Below are positions 8,467 through 16,814 of a DNA stretch of 17,044 bases, piece after piece (positions within the stretch are counted from its first letter, which is position 1; each line of letters starts with the position of its first letter). Location: contig CALYQH010000004.1 in NCBI GenBank assembly GCA_945283395.1, positions 1 to 17,044 of the forward strand, in the 5' to 3' direction. A model generated the notes under the pieces. It was not told the DNA's origin, made no database searches, and worked only from the letters and a program-made list of their open reading frames with translations. This DNA comes from an uncultured Ventosimonas sp. GTDB taxonomy: Bacteria; Pseudomonadota; Gammaproteobacteria; Pseudomonadales; Pseudomonadaceae. The position numbers and the translations under genes are program-made.

Positions 8467-9615
8467 ATGTTTATCCAACAGCCAAAAATAGTACTAGATA
8501 GTCATTTTAATAGAAAAGGACGTATTACCTTATTAGAGCGCTTTCATGTGGATGGCTATTTATTACTATTACTTACCATACTAGCCATAGCAAATTTATT
8601 TATTCTTTATTCAGCGAGTGGCAAAGATATTGAGATGGTTAATAAACAGGCGGTCTTCTTTGCTATAGGCGGTGGCATTATGTTAGTAATAGCTCAATTT
8701 GATCCACAGTTTATTGCTCGTTGGATTCTTGTCCCTTATGTCATAGGTGTCATACTGCTTATTATTGTCGATATCACAGGGCATAATGCTATGGGGGCAC
8801 AACGCTGGTTAAAGATTCCGGGGCTAATCCGCTTTCAACCTTCTGAATTTATGAAAATTATTGTTCCTGCTACAATAGCGTGGTATATATCCAGATATAG
8901 TTTACCAGCCTGTTTTAAGCATGTATTGGTAGCTTTTGTGTTAATAGCTATTCCTTTTTTATTGGTAGTGAGACAGCCTGACTTAGGGACAGCATTACTT
9001 ATTTTAGCTGCTGGTGCCTTTGTTATTTTTATTGCAGGATTATTATGGAGCTGGATCGTTAGTGCGATAGCTGCTGCCATACCTATTGCAGTAGGTATGT
9101 GGTTTTTTGTGATGCATGACTATCAAAAACATCGGGTTCACACTTTTTTAGATCCTGAGTCTGATCCACTAGGTAAAGGTTGGAATATCATTCAATCTAA
9201 AGCGGCTATTGGTTCTGGTGGCCTTTGGGGCAAAGGTTGGTTGGCAGGTACTCAATCGCATTTAGATTTTTTACCTGAAAGTCATACTGACTTTGTCTTT
9301 GCATTAATAGGTGAAGAGTTTGGTTTTATAGGTGTAGTATTGTTGCTTACTGTTTATTTGCTTATTCTAGCTCGCGGACTAGTTATTACCGTTAATGCTC
9401 AAACCTTATTTGGCAAACTATTAGCTGGTGGCTTAACCATGATTTTCTTTGTTTATGTTTTTGTTAATATAGGCATGGTCAGTGGTTTATTGCCTGTAGT
9501 AGGTGTCCCTTTACCGCTAATGAGTTATGGCGGTACTTCGGTCGTTACTTTATTATCTTCGTTTGGTATTTTGATGGCTATTCAAACACATCGTAAGTGG
9601 GGTTCGCCTATTTAG
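8467..9615 (+). CDS. rodA: Peptidoglycan glycosyltransferase RodA
   Basis: SEDS-family polymerase that makes glycan strands from lipid II in the elongation machine, working with PBP2 encoded just upstream. The 382-residue product is a multi-pass membrane protein with about ten hydrophobic segments. Family motifs are present: WLKIPGLIRFQPSEFMKI, the extracytoplasmic loop FLPESHTDFVFALIGEEFG with the Asp/Glu residues important in the family, and the C-terminal signature PLPLMSYGGTS. I chose the ATG at 8467, one base after the mrdA stop, because AAGGAA (8455-8460) sits six bases upstream; a GTG at 8446 inside mrdA would add seven residues. Also named mrdB. Confidence 0.97.
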   Translation: MFIQQPKIVLDSHFNRKGRITLLERFHVDGYLLLLLTILAIANLFILYSASGKDIEMVNKQAVFFAIGGGIMLVIAQFDPQFIARWILVPYVIGVILLIIVDITGHNAMGAQRWLKIPGLIRFQPSEFMKIIVPATIAWYISRYSLPACFKHVLVAFVLIAIPFLLVVRQPDLGTALLILAAGAFVIFIAGLLWSWIVSAIAAAIPIAVGMWFFVMHDYQKHRVHTFLDPESDPLGKGWNIIQSKAAIGSGGLWGKGWLAGTQSHLDFLPESHTDFVFALIGEEFGFIGVVLLLTVYLLILARGLVITVNAQTLFGKLLAGGLTMIFFVYVFVNIGMVSGLLPVVGVPLPLMSYGGTSVVTLLSSFGILMAIQTHRKWGSPI

Positions 9616-9616
9616 T

Positions 9617-10621
9617 ATGTATATAATAAATCCAATAAAACAACTTATCGCTTTGCTGGTACTGTGGTTAATGTTAATAGCGCCAATTCAGGCGGCAGAT
9701 TATGATAATTCGCCAGAGGTAGAAGCTTATATAAGCGAGCTTACTCAGCAGTATGGTTTTGTTAAAGATAATTTACAAGCGATGTTTAAACAGGTTAAAA
9801 AACAACAAGCTATTTTAGATTTGATTGCCAAACCAGCAGAAAAAGCTAAATTATGGAAAGAATACCAGCCTATTTTTTTAACTAAAAAGCGATTAGAAGA
9901 CGGGGTTGTGTTTTGGAATACCAATGCTGATGCCTTAGCCAGAGCTGAACAAGAATATGGTGTGCCTGCCCAAATTATTGTTGCCATTATAGGCGTAGAA
10001 ACATTTTATAGTCGTAACATGGGGAGTTGGCCTGTGTTAGATGCGTTAACTACCCTGAGTTTTGACTACCCACCAAGGAGTGACTTTTTTAAAAAACAGC
10101 TTACCCAATATTTGTTAATGACCCGTGAAGAGCAGTTAGACCCCTTAACCTTAAAAGGTTCTTATGCTGGTGCTATGGGCATGTGTCAGTTTATGCCGGG
10201 CAGTTTTAGGGCGTACGCCGTAGATTTTGATCATGATGAAATAATAGATATTTGGCAAAATCCAACAGATGCTATAGGTAGTGTTGCTAACTATTTTAAA
10301 CAACATGGTTGGCAAAGAGATCAAGCCACTGTTTTACAAGTAGCGGTAACAGGTGATAAAGTAGCTAGCGGTTTATCAACCGGTTTAGAGTTAGATAAGA
10401 CAGTTTTACAATTAACACAAGCTGGTTGGCAGTTACCTGATAAGTTAGCAAAAGATACCGCAGTGTTGGCTTTTCGCTTAGATGGTGAACAAGGTGATGA
10501 GTATTGGGTTGGCTTTAAAAATTTCCAAGTAATAACCCGTTATAATCGTAGTGTGATGTATTCTTTAGTAGTTTATCAATTATCTGAACAACTACGAGCA
10601 GCTAAAATGGCAAATGAATAA
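9617..10621 (+). CDS. mltB: Lytic murein transglycosylase, MltB/SltB1 family
   Basis: Cleaves the MurNAc-GlcNAc bond of peptidoglycan, forming 1,6-anhydro ends; acts in the periplasm. The 334-residue product has a signal peptide with likely cleavage after IQA at residue 26. There is no lipobox cysteine, so it should be soluble like Pseudomonas SltB1 rather than a lipoprotein. The catalytic glutamate is E128 in IIGVETFYSRNMG. The GAMGMCQFMPGSFRAYAVDF block follows; a cysteine stands where I recall Pro being usual. The DFDHDEIIDIW segment resembles the calcium-binding loop of MltB. The ATG at 9617 lies one base after the rodA stop, and the 3' end overlaps rlpA by eight bases. In Pseudomonas the syntenic gene is sltB1. 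Confidence 0.92.
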   Translation: MYIINPIKQLIALLVLWLMLIAPIQAADYDNSPEVEAYISELTQQYGFVKDNLQAMFKQVKKQQAILDLIAKPAEKAKLWKEYQPIFLTKKRLEDGVVFWNTNADALARAEQEYGVPAQIIVAIIGVETFYSRNMGSWPVLDALTTLSFDYPPRSDFFKKQLTQYLLMTREEQLDPLTLKGSYAGAMGMCQFMPGSFRAYAVDFDHDEIIDIWQNPTDAIGSVANYFKQHGWQRDQATVLQVAVTGDKVASGLSTGLELDKTVLQLTQAGWQLPDKLAKDTAVLAFRLDGEQGDEYWVGFKNFQVITRYNRSVMYSLVVYQLSEQLRAAKMANE

Positions 10622-11630
10622 TTTAACATCTATAAAATTAATAGTAACTGTTGGTTGGATTATGGGACTTTTGGTAGGTTGTCATACCACTACGCCGAGT
10701 TCAAAAGTAGATAGTTATTCAGATGTGGCTAAAACATCTCGTAATGCTGGCTATGTTCGTCCTTTAGAGGATGGAGCGCCTTGGTGGGATGTGGATGTCT
10801 CTAACATTCCTGATGCTATTCCTATTGTTCATTCGGGTAACTATAAGAAAGATCCTTATAGCGTATTAGGTAAAACTTATTATCCAAGACCTACTGCCAG
10901 AGGATATCAGGAAGTGGGAACGGCTTCTTGGTATGGTACTAAATTTCATGGACAAGCTACAGCTAATGGCGAAATCTATGATTTATATGGGATGACAGCT
11001 GCCCATAAGACCCTTCCTTTGCCTAGTTATGTGAAAGTAACTAACCTAGATAATGGTCGAAGTGTGATTTTAAGGGTCAATGATAGAGGGCCATTCTATT
11101 CTAATAGAGTTATAGATTTATCTTTTGCGGCAGCTAAAAAGTTAGGTTATGCGGATATGGGTACGGCCAGAGTTAAAGTAGAAGGAATAGAACCTAGCCA
11201 ATGGTGGGCAAACCAAGGTATGGTAGCACCCAATTCAGACAAGGAAGCAAAAGCAGCGATGGCCAAAAAACAGCAACAAGTGGCTGCAAAGTCGATACCT
11301 GTAGCTACTATTAAGAAAGATGTATTGCTAGAATATAAGCCACCTAAAGATCAACATGCTATACCTGCTAGCAAAACTAATGGTCAACCTATTGAGGGTA
11401 TTTATCTTCAGGTTGCTGCTTTCTCTAATCCAGATGCGGCAGAGCTATTAAAACAACGGCTAATTGAAATTACCGCTAATCCTGTATTTATTAGCTCGGT
11501 GGTACAGGGGCAGCAAACTTTTTATAGAGTAAGATTAGGACCTTTAGCAGATCAACAACAAATGCTACAGGCGCAGCAAGCTATTCGTATAGCTAAATTA
11601 GGGCAGGCAACCTTAGTTAAGAAAGATTAA
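10614..11630 (+). CDS. rlpA: Septal ring lytic transglycosylase lipoprotein RlpA
   Basis: Outer-membrane lipoprotein; in Pseudomonas it is a lytic transglycosylase that prefers glycan strands lacking stem peptides and helps daughter-cell separation. The 338-residue product has a lipoprotein signal with lipobox LVGC (C23). A double-psi beta-barrel domain spans about residues 97-190, starting GTASWYGTKFHG. H131 and D157 (in RVNDRGPF) match the catalytic residues I recall for the Pseudomonas enzyme, so activity is likely. A linker rich in Ala, Lys and Gln follows, then a SPOR domain (about 263-338, IEGIYLQVAAF) that binds denuded peptidoglycan at the septum. The ATG at 10614 overlaps the mltB stop, suggesting coupling. 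DacA next door would help supply trimmed stem peptides. Confidence 0.94.
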   Translation: MNNLTSIKLIVTVGWIMGLLVGCHTTTPSSKVDSYSDVAKTSRNAGYVRPLEDGAPWWDVDVSNIPDAIPIVHSGNYKKDPYSVLGKTYYPRPTARGYQEVGTASWYGTKFHGQATANGEIYDLYGMTAAHKTLPLPSYVKVTNLDNGRSVILRVNDRGPFYSNRVIDLSFAAAKKLGYADMGTARVKVEGIEPSQWWANQGMVAPNSDKEAKAAMAKKQQQVAAKSIPVATIKKDVLLEYKPPKDQHAIPASKTNGQPIEGIYLQVAAFSNPDAAELLKQRLIEITANPVFISSVVQGQQTFYRVRLGPLADQQQMLQAQQAIRIAKLGQATLVKKD

Positions 11631-11662
11631 TTTTATCCATTTTAGAGAGTTATTAAGACACA

Positions 11663-12832
11663 ATGAACAACAGGTATTTAATAAAACATATTATTTTAAC
11701 TATTATTTTCTTCTTAACGGCTACTTTGGTTAATGCCCAACAAGCACTTGAAATCATTCCCGCGCCTCCGCAGTTAGCTGCTAAATCTTATGTATTGATG
11801 GATGCAGCAACCGGTCAAATACTTATTAATAATGATGGAGATGAACGTCTCCCCCCAGCTAGTTTGACAAAGCTCATGACGGCTTATTTAGCAACCTTAG
11901 AGATGAAGAAAGGTCAAGTTAGACCTGCGGATTTAGTAACTATCAGCGAAAAGGCTTGGAAGACTGGTGGTTCTAAAATGTTTGTGGAGGTTGGTAAGCA
12001 GGTTTCTTTGGGTGATCTGCTGCATGGTATTATTATTCAATCGGGCAACGATGCAAGCGTTGCTGTCTCAGAGTATTTAGCAGGTAGTGAAGATGTTTTT
12101 GCAGAGCTGATGAATAAGACCGCAGCTCAATTGGGCATGAAAAATAGTCACTTCATGAATGCTACGGGTTTACCCGACCCCAATCATTTTTCTTCAGCCC
12201 ATGATATGGCTATTTTAGCTCGCGCTATTATTTATGAAGATCCTGCCCATTATGCAATTTATAGTCAAAAAGAATTTTTATGGAATAAGATCAAACAGCC
12301 TAATCGTAATTTACTCCTATGGCGAGATAGTACGGTAGATGGTTTAAAAACAGGTCATACAGAAGAAGCAGGTTATTGCATGGTAGCTTCTGCAAAACGT
12401 AATAATTTACGACTAATAGCTGTATTATTTGGGACTAGTAGCGAAAAAGCCCGGGCGGAGGAAACCCAAAAATTATTAACTTATGGTTTCCGTTTTTATG
12501 AAAATAGAACATTATATAAAAAAGGCGTAGAAGTTAAGAAAATACGTGTTTGGAAAGGAACTAACAATGAAGTTTCAACTGGCTTTGCTGAAGATCTATC
12601 TATTACCTTACTGAAAAATCAATTTAATAATATCCAATTGCAAGTTAGTGCTGCCAAAGAGTTAATGGCACCTGTGGTAGCAGGCCAAGTTTTAGGTAAA
12701 GTAGTCGTTAAAGTAGGGGATAAAATTGTTTACAGTACCGATTTGGTAGCATTACAGACAGTTGAGCAAGGAAGTTTTTTAAGCAGAATTTGGGATAGCA
12801 TAGTATTATTTTTTAAAAGGCTATTTAGTTAA
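11663..12832 (+). CDS. dacA: D-alanyl-D-alanine carboxypeptidase (PBP5/6 family)
   Basis: Removes the terminal D-Ala from peptidoglycan pentapeptides in the periplasm, limiting cross-linking. The 389-residue product has a signal peptide cleaved near residue 25 (VNA then QQ). Its catalytic motifs are S67-L-T-K70, S127-G-N129 and K229-T-G231. A C-terminal beta-rich domain follows, then an amphipathic helix (WDSIVLFFKRLFS) that would anchor it to the outer face of the inner membrane. It starts 32 bases after rlpA, with AGAGAG about 13 bases before the ATG. The syntenic Pseudomonas gene is named dacC. The stop codon TAA is followed at once by the GTG of the next gene. Confidence 0.96.
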   Translation: MNNRYLIKHIILTIIFFLTATLVNAQQALEIIPAPPQLAAKSYVLMDAATGQILINNDGDERLPPASLTKLMTAYLATLEMKKGQVRPADLVTISEKAWKTGGSKMFVEVGKQVSLGDLLHGIIIQSGNDASVAVSEYLAGSEDVFAELMNKTAAQLGMKNSHFMNATGLPDPNHFSSAHDMAILARAIIYEDPAHYAIYSQKEFLWNKIKQPNRNLLLWRDSTVDGLKTGHTEEAGYCMVASAKRNNLRLIAVLFGTSSEKARAEETQKLLTYGFRFYENRTLYKKGVEVKKIRVWKGTNNEVSTGFAEDLSITLLKNQFNNIQLQVSAAKELMAPVVAGQVLGKVVVKVGDKIVYSTDLVALQTVEQGSFLSRIWDSIVLFFKRLFS

Positions 12833-13114
12833 GTGAAGGATATGGCTAGTCAGCAACCCCCAAAGATAGAATTTCCTTGTAAAAATTATGTGTTTAAAGT
12901 GATAGGTGATGCCCATGATGAGTTTAGAGCACAGGTACTTAATATAATACGTAAACATGTGCCTGATTTAGACGAATCTAAAGTAACAGAGCAGTTCAGT
13001 AGTAATAATAAGTATCATGCTTTGCGATTTGTGATCACTGCTACGGGTATCCCGCAGTTAGAAGCTATTAATAAGGATTTGAAGGCTACTGGGCGTGTTC
13101 ATATGGTTTTATAA
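12833..13114 (+). CDS. ybeD: DUF493/YbeD family small protein
   Basis: A 93-residue protein with the DUF493 signature [18 protein letters not shown] near the start and the family ending ATGRVHMVL. The family fold resembles ACT regulatory domains. Its role is not established, though the gene very often lies between dacA and lipB, as here. I kept the GTG directly after the dacA stop because it gives the same N-terminal length as the Pseudomonas homologue I remember. The ATG at 12842 has AAGGA only one base upstream, which is too close. The stop overlaps the lipB ATG by one base (TAATG). Confidence 0.85.
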   Translation: MKDMASQQPPKIEFPCKNYVFKVIGDAHDEFRAQVLNIIRKHVPDLDESKVTEQFSSNNKYHALRFVITATGIPQLEAINKDLKATGRVHMVL

Positions 13115-13770
13115 TGACTAATGAAAATACTTTAATCATTAGACTTTTAGGTGTACAGCCATATGAAACAATTTGGCATGCTATGCAGAATTTTACAAAT
13201 AATCGTACGGCAAAGACTATTGATGAAGTATGGTTACTGCAACATGAGCCTGTTTTTACCCAAGGCCAAGCTGGAAGAGCTGAGCATCTATTAACCCCGG
13301 GAGATATTCCCGTGGTGCATTCAGATAGAGGAGGACAGGTAACTTACCATGGCCCAGGCCAATTAATAGGTTATTTATTATTGGATGTTAAAAGACATCA
13401 TTTAGGCCCTAGGGCATTAGTTACTGCTATTGAGACATTATTGGTTAAGCTATTAGCTTCGTATGGTGTATTAGCTTACCCTAAACCAGAAGCGCCTGGC
13501 GTGTATGTGGATGAGGCAAAAATTGCTTCGTTAGGTTTGCGTATTAGACGTAATGCTTCTTTTCATGGTTTTGCGTTGAATGTCCATATGGATCTTGAAC
13601 CTTTTTTACGAATTAATCCTTGTGGGTATGCTGGGTTAAGAATGACACAACTAGCAGATTTGGTTCCAACTATTGATATGACAGAATTAACAACAAGGTT
13701 AATTAACCAATTAACCGCTAATTTAGCTTATACTAATGTGAGTGTTGTGACAGGTATTGAACTAGAGTAA
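13114..13770 (+). CDS. lipB: Octanoyl-ACP:protein N-octanoyltransferase
   Basis: Moves octanoate from acyl carrier protein to the lipoyl domains of 2-oxoacid dehydrogenases and the glycine cleavage H protein, the first step of lipoate synthesis. The 218-residue product has the family signature [16 protein letters not shown] (from H69) and the catalytic pair K136 (EAKIASLG) and C170 (INPCGY). These lie one residue from the E. coli positions as I recall them. The ATG overlaps the preceding stop by one base and lipA begins two bases after its own stop, so the two lipoate genes are co-transcribed and probably coupled. Confidence 0.97.
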   Translation: MTNENTLIIRLLGVQPYETIWHAMQNFTNNRTAKTIDEVWLLQHEPVFTQGQAGRAEHLLTPGDIPVVHSDRGGQVTYHGPGQLIGYLLLDVKRHHLGPRALVTAIETLLVKLLASYGVLAYPKPEAPGVYVDEAKIASLGLRIRRNASFHGFALNVHMDLEPFLRINPCGYAGLRMTQLADLVPTIDMTELTTRLINQLTANLAYTNVSVVTGIELE

Positions 13771-13772
13771 TT

Positions 13773-14750
13773 ATGATTAAATCAGATGAACAAGTCGTAG
13801 CTCCTAAAAAATTAGAAAGAGGTATTAAATTAAAGGGAGCTGATAAAGTTGCAAAAATTCCTATTAAGGTTATTCCTACGGTTGAATTGCCTACTAAACC
13901 AGACTGGATTAGGGTTCGTATTCCTGCTACCCCAGAAGTTGAAAGAGTTAAGCAGTTATTAAGACAACATAAATTACATAGCGTCTGTGAGGAGGCAACT
14001 TGCCCTAATTTAGGTGAGTGCTTTGCCTCTGGTACAGCTACCTTTATGATTATGGGTGATATTTGTACTAGGCGCTGTCCTTTCTGTGATGTAGGCCATG
14101 GTAGACCAAATCCATTGGATGACAATGAACCAAAAAATTTAGCGTTGGCTATAGCTGATTTAGGCTTACGCTATGTAGTGATAACTTCAGTAGATAGAGA
14201 CGATTTAAGAGATGGTGGTGCACAGCATTTTGCTGATTGTATAAGAGAAATTCGCGCTTTATCTCCCAACATTCAGTTAGAAACGCTGGTTCCTGATTAT
14301 CGCGGTAGAATGGAAGTAGCTTTACAAATAACCGCTACTGAACCACCAGATATTTTCAATCATAATCTAGAAACAGTGCCAAGATTATATAAATCATCGC
14401 GTCCTGGCTCAGACTTTGAATGGTCGCTAGATCTGTTGCAAAACTTCAAGAAATTAGTACCCCATATTCCTACTAAATCAGGGTTAATGTTAGGCTTGGG
14501 TGAAACTGATGAAGAGATTGTAGAAGTTATGGAAAGGTTAAGAGAGCATGAAGTAGATATGCTTACCCTAGGACAATATTTACAGCCATCTAAAAGCCAT
14601 TTACCTGTCCAGCGTTTTGTTCATCCGGATACCTTTGAGTGGTTTGCAGAGATAGGCAAAAAGATGGGTTTTAAAAATGTGGCATCAGGAGCTTTAGTTC
14701 GTTCTTCTTATCATGCTGACCAGCAAGCTCACGGTAATAAGGTTAGTTAA
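13773..14750 (+). CDS. lipA: Lipoyl synthase
   Basis: Radical-SAM enzyme that inserts two sulfurs into protein-bound octanoyl groups to make lipoyl cofactor. The 325-residue product carries both iron-sulfur clusters' ligands: the auxiliary cluster C72, C77 and C83 ([12 protein letters not shown]) and the radical-SAM cluster C98, C102 and C105 (CTRRCPFC). The C-terminal RSSY (R310-S311-S312-Y313) includes the serine that binds the auxiliary cluster in the family. The first 40 or so residues are a Lys-rich extension typical of proteobacterial LipA. It is the last gene of the close-packed run; 148 non-coding bases follow. Confidence 0.97.
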   Translation: MIKSDEQVVAPKKLERGIKLKGADKVAKIPIKVIPTVELPTKPDWIRVRIPATPEVERVKQLLRQHKLHSVCEEATCPNLGECFASGTATFMIMGDICTRRCPFCDVGHGRPNPLDDNEPKNLALAIADLGLRYVVITSVDRDDLRDGGAQHFADCIREIRALSPNIQLETLVPDYRGRMEVALQITATEPPDIFNHNLETVPRLYKSSRPGSDFEWSLDLLQNFKKLVPHIPTKSGLMLGLGETDEEIVEVMERLREHEVDMLTLGQYLQPSKSHLPVQRFVHPDTFEWFAEIGKKMGFKNVASGALVRSSYHADQQAHGNKVS

Positions 14751-14781
14751 TTGTAAAAAAAATCTGCTTTTGTAAAAAAAA
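14751..14781. repeat. 12-bp direct repeat with A8 tracts after lipA
   Basis: TTGTAAAAAAAA occurs exactly at 14751-14762 and 14770-14781, the copies starting 19 bases apart. The first begins right after the lipA stop. There is no strong hairpin with a T-run here. Paired A-tracts can bend DNA, but no role is shown. Confidence 0.6.
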
Positions 14782-14791
14782 CTACAATAAA

Positions 14792-14808
14792 TTGATGTAA
14801 TGCATCAA
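14792..14808. promoter_or_regulatory. Palindrome TTGATG-N5-CATCAA upstream of the lipocalin-like gene
   Basis: A perfect 6-bp inverted repeat around TAATG, about 90 bases before the lipocalin-like ATG. It may be an operator. The half-sites resemble FNR/Anr half-sites (TTGAT and ATCAA), but the gap between them is seven bases rather than four, so it is not a standard Anr box. No convincing promoter hexamers could be paired with it. Confidence 0.3.
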
Positions 14809-14836
14809 GTATAAATTTTGTTAATTTAGAATGCAT

Positions 14837-14874
14837 AAAGGCTAAGGAATAATTAGTCTTAAATGTCCTTTTTT
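14837..14874 (+). terminator. Weak terminator-like stem between lipA and the lipocalin-like gene
   Basis: AAAGG (14837-14841) can pair with CCTTT (14867-14871), with an inner TAAG/CTTA pairing (14843-14846 with 14858-14861), and the 3' arm runs into a T-stretch. The stem is short, AT-rich and interrupted, so a terminator for the lipA operon is only possible. Confidence 0.25.
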
Positions 14875-14898
14875 AACTTATAGCTAGGGGAATTTGAT

Positions 14899-15411
14899 AT
14901 GGCTAAATTAAAAGCACTAATAGCAATTTGTTTAACTGTTATGCTTAGTTATCCCGTTTTTGCGCAGGATAATCAAGCAACTAATGCAAAAGAAATAGTA
15001 GGTATTTGGAAACTTGTTTCTTATGTCATTGAAGTTAAAACTACGGGTGAAAAATTCCCACCTATGGGAGCGCACCCTACTGGTTATACTATTTTTACCC
15101 CTGAAGGTCGTACTTGGTTCATGTTAACAGGCGATGGACGTAAACCAGCTACTACTGATGCAGAGAAGGCGCAACTATTAAGCACTATGGTTGCTTATAC
15201 TGGGGCTTATCGGATTGAAGCTGATAAGTGGATAACTTCAGTGGAAGTAGCTTGGAATCCTGCTTGGATAGGTACAGAGCAAGCCCGTCAATTTAAAATT
15301 GAAGGAGATAAATTACAAGTTCTTACTCCTTGGCGGATAATGCCTAATTGGGCTGATAAAGGTGAAACTCGGAGTATTATCACTTTTGAACGTTTCAAAA
15401 AAGAACAATAG
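14899..15411 (+). CDS. Secreted lipocalin-like domain protein
   Basis: A 170-residue protein with a signal peptide (hydrophobic segment about residues 6-20, likely cleavage after VFA at 22), so periplasmic or secreted. The mature part resembles the lipocalin-like domain family (Pfam Lipocalin_5): GIWKLVSYVIEV at the start, then PTGYTIFTPEGRTWFML, YTGAYRIEADKW, and a final strand RSIITFERF. Members are predicted small beta-barrels that may bind hydrophobic ligands; the ligand and role are unknown. AGGGGAA (14886-14892) sits six bases before the ATG. It stands alone, with 148 bases before it and 244 after, so it is probably its own transcription unit rather than part of the lipA operon. Confidence 0.8.
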   Translation: MAKLKALIAICLTVMLSYPVFAQDNQATNAKEIVGIWKLVSYVIEVKTTGEKFPPMGAHPTGYTIFTPEGRTWFMLTGDGRKPATTDAEKAQLLSTMVAYTGAYRIEADKWITSVEVAWNPAWIGTEQARQFKIEGDKLQVLTPWRIMPNWADKGETRSIITFERFKKEQ

Positions 15412-15422
15412 CTTGTTTTTAT

Positions 15423-15471
15423 TAGGATTAAATAGCTTATTATTAGTTATAAAAAGAGTTATTTAATCCTA
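15423..15471. terminator. 12-bp inverted repeat after the lipocalin-like gene, possible terminator
   Basis: TAGGATTAAATA (15423-15434) is perfectly complementary to TATTTAATCCTA (15460-15471), separated by 25 bases and followed by TTATTTTAG. The position just after the stop codon suits a terminator, but the stem is AT-rich, the loop is large and the T-run is broken, so it could instead be a binding or processing site. Confidence 0.4.
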
Positions 15472-15655
15472 TTATTTTAGCCTGTTTAAGAATACAGAAA
15501 ATAATGATAAACATACCCATTTACAACAACATAGATATTTTATAGGGATCACTTTTATTAACTAGCATTTTTAAAAAATAAGGAATAAACTCTAAATAAT
15601 AAAGGTCTAAATACGAACAAATAAAAACGTTATTTAGCGTTGAGGAGATAATAAA

Positions 15656-16120
15656 ATGCTTGGTAACCCTGAAGTCATAGATTATTTAAATAAATTATTA
15701 ACAGGTGAATTAGCCGCTCGTGACCAGTATTTTATCCATTCAAGAATGTACAATGACTGGGATTTGGGCAAATTATATGAGCGTATTAATCATGAAATGG
15801 GCGAAGAAACAGAGCATGCCGATCAGCTTATTCGCCGTATTCTCTTTTTAGAGGGTAAGCCTAATATGCGTCCCGATGATATAAATATAGGGACTAATGT
15901 AAAAGAGATGCTTGAATTTGATCTACGTTTAGAATTACATGTTCGCCAAGCCTTAGCTGATGGCATTAAGCTTTGTGAAGCCAAAAATGATTATGTCAGT
16001 CGTGATATGTTGCGTGGTCAATTACAAGATACAGAAGAAGATCATGCTTATTGGCTGGAAAAACAATTAGGATTGATTGAAAAAATGGGTCTAGAAAATT
16101 ATCATCAATCACAAGTATAG
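15656..16120 (+). CDS. bfr: Ferritin/bacterioferritin, FtnA (BfrA)-type
   Basis: Forms a 24-subunit shell that oxidises and stores iron in the cytosol. The 154-residue product is one four-helix ferritin domain, starting [21 protein letters not shown]. Di-iron ferroxidase ligands align: E18, E51, H54, E93, E127 and H130. The methionine that binds haem between subunits in E. coli Bfr (M52, in DEMKHAD) is replaced by T52 (EETEHAD). That agrees with the Pseudomonas protein first named BfrA and later shown to be a haem-free ferritin, FtnA. The annotation name may thus be bacterioferritin while the protein is functionally a ferritin. A strong ribosome site GAGGAG (15642-15647) precedes the ATG by eight bases. 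It stands alone. Confidence 0.94.
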   Translation: MLGNPEVIDYLNKLLTGELAARDQYFIHSRMYNDWDLGKLYERINHEMGEETEHADQLIRRILFLEGKPNMRPDDINIGTNVKEMLEFDLRLELHVRQALADGIKLCEAKNDYVSRDMLRGQLQDTEEDHAYWLEKQLGLIEKMGLENYHQSQV

Positions 16121-16149
16121 GTTAATAACCATTAGTTTCTTTTTGCACA

Positions 16150-16175
16150 ATCTCCTTTAGCTAGCTAAAGGGGAT
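16150..16175. terminator. Strong hairpin after the ferritin gene, possible terminator
   Basis: CCTTTAGCTAGCTAAAGG (16154-16171) is a perfect 18-bp palindrome. With flanking pairs, including one G-T wobble, it extends to an 11-bp stem around CTAG (16150-16175). It begins 30 bases after the ferritin stop and lies between convergent genes, which suits a two-way terminator. Neither side has a clean T-run, so termination strength is uncertain. Confidence 0.45.
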
Positions 16176-16318
16176 GTTGCCTTGGAAGGTTTCTTAGATA
16201 GAGTTTAGTCGCTACTAAGTTTAATAAGTCAGCGTTTAACAAATTGACTAGTTATTAATAGGCTGCGTTAGAAGGCCAGCAGATAATCTACAGTTTAACT
16301 TGAAAAAATAGATAAGGT

Positions 16319-16759
16319 TTAAATTTTTTTGAGGCCTTCAATCAATACGGGGCAAGGTGCATTTTCTATCACTTTCATACAAGTAGAAGGATCAAATAGG
16401 CGGGATATTTTTGACATTTGCCTATGTCCCATAATAATCAGCTTGGCTTTAACTTGTTTAGCATAGGCTATTATTTGCTCAGCGGGGTCACCTGTTACGA
16501 TACGGGGGGTTACTTTAATATTGGCTTGTTTTAAACTGTCTAGACACTCTTGAATAAGTTGGTTAGCGGCTGTTTGTTGGTCGCTTGTCTTAGCATCAGA
16601 TGGTTTATCTTGAGGGTAATTAGGCTCAACAGTAAAATCTATATCCCCTACATAAATTAGATGTGCCTCTGTAAAAAGAGTACAGAAAGGTTTTGCTAAC
16701 TCTAGAATATGTTTAGTATAGGTGGAACCATCAATTGCAATAAGCATAATGTCAAACAT
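16319..16759 (-). CDS. Universal stress protein, UspA family
   Basis: A 146-residue single-domain Usp protein of normal length: MFDIMLIAIDGSTYTKHILE at the N-terminus, ANIKVTPRIVTGDPAEQI in the middle, and IIMGHRQMSK followed by APCPVLIE at the end. Such proteins aid survival in starvation or low oxygen. In ATP-binding members the loop reads G-2X-G-9X-G-S/T; here the spacing is exact but the second and third glycines are Gln and Pro (GHRQ, nine residues, PST), so nucleotide binding may be lost or changed. GAAGGG (minus strand, 16773-16768) lies eight bases before the ATG. It faces the ferritin gene and is the only complete minus-strand gene. Confidence 0.9.
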   Translation of the reverse strand: MFDIMLIAIDGSTYTKHILELAKPFCTLFTEAHLIYVGDIDFTVEPNYPQDKPSDAKTSDQQTAANQLIQECLDSLKQANIKVTPRIVTGDPAEQIIAYAKQVKAKLIIMGHRQMSKISRLFDPSTCMKVIENAPCPVLIEGLKKI

Positions 16760-16814
16760 AGTTGTAGCCCTTCTTTAAACGAAATTATTGTCTTTTTTGT
16801 AAAGCTAGTTACAT

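Noticed and set aside
13733..14125. 130-codon open frame on the minus strand across the start of lipA
   Set aside because: It lies fully antisense to the well-supported lipB end and lipA, has no recognisable domain, and reflects codon bias of the real gene.
14792..14808. Anr/FNR box
   Set aside because: The half-sites TTGAT and ATCAA are separated by seven bases rather than four, so the required dimer spacing is wrong; kept only as a generic palindrome.
16271..16339. GAAGGCC/GGCCTTC inverted repeat as a usp terminator
   Set aside because: The 7-bp arms are about 55 bases apart, one arm lies inside the usp coding end, and no T-run follows.
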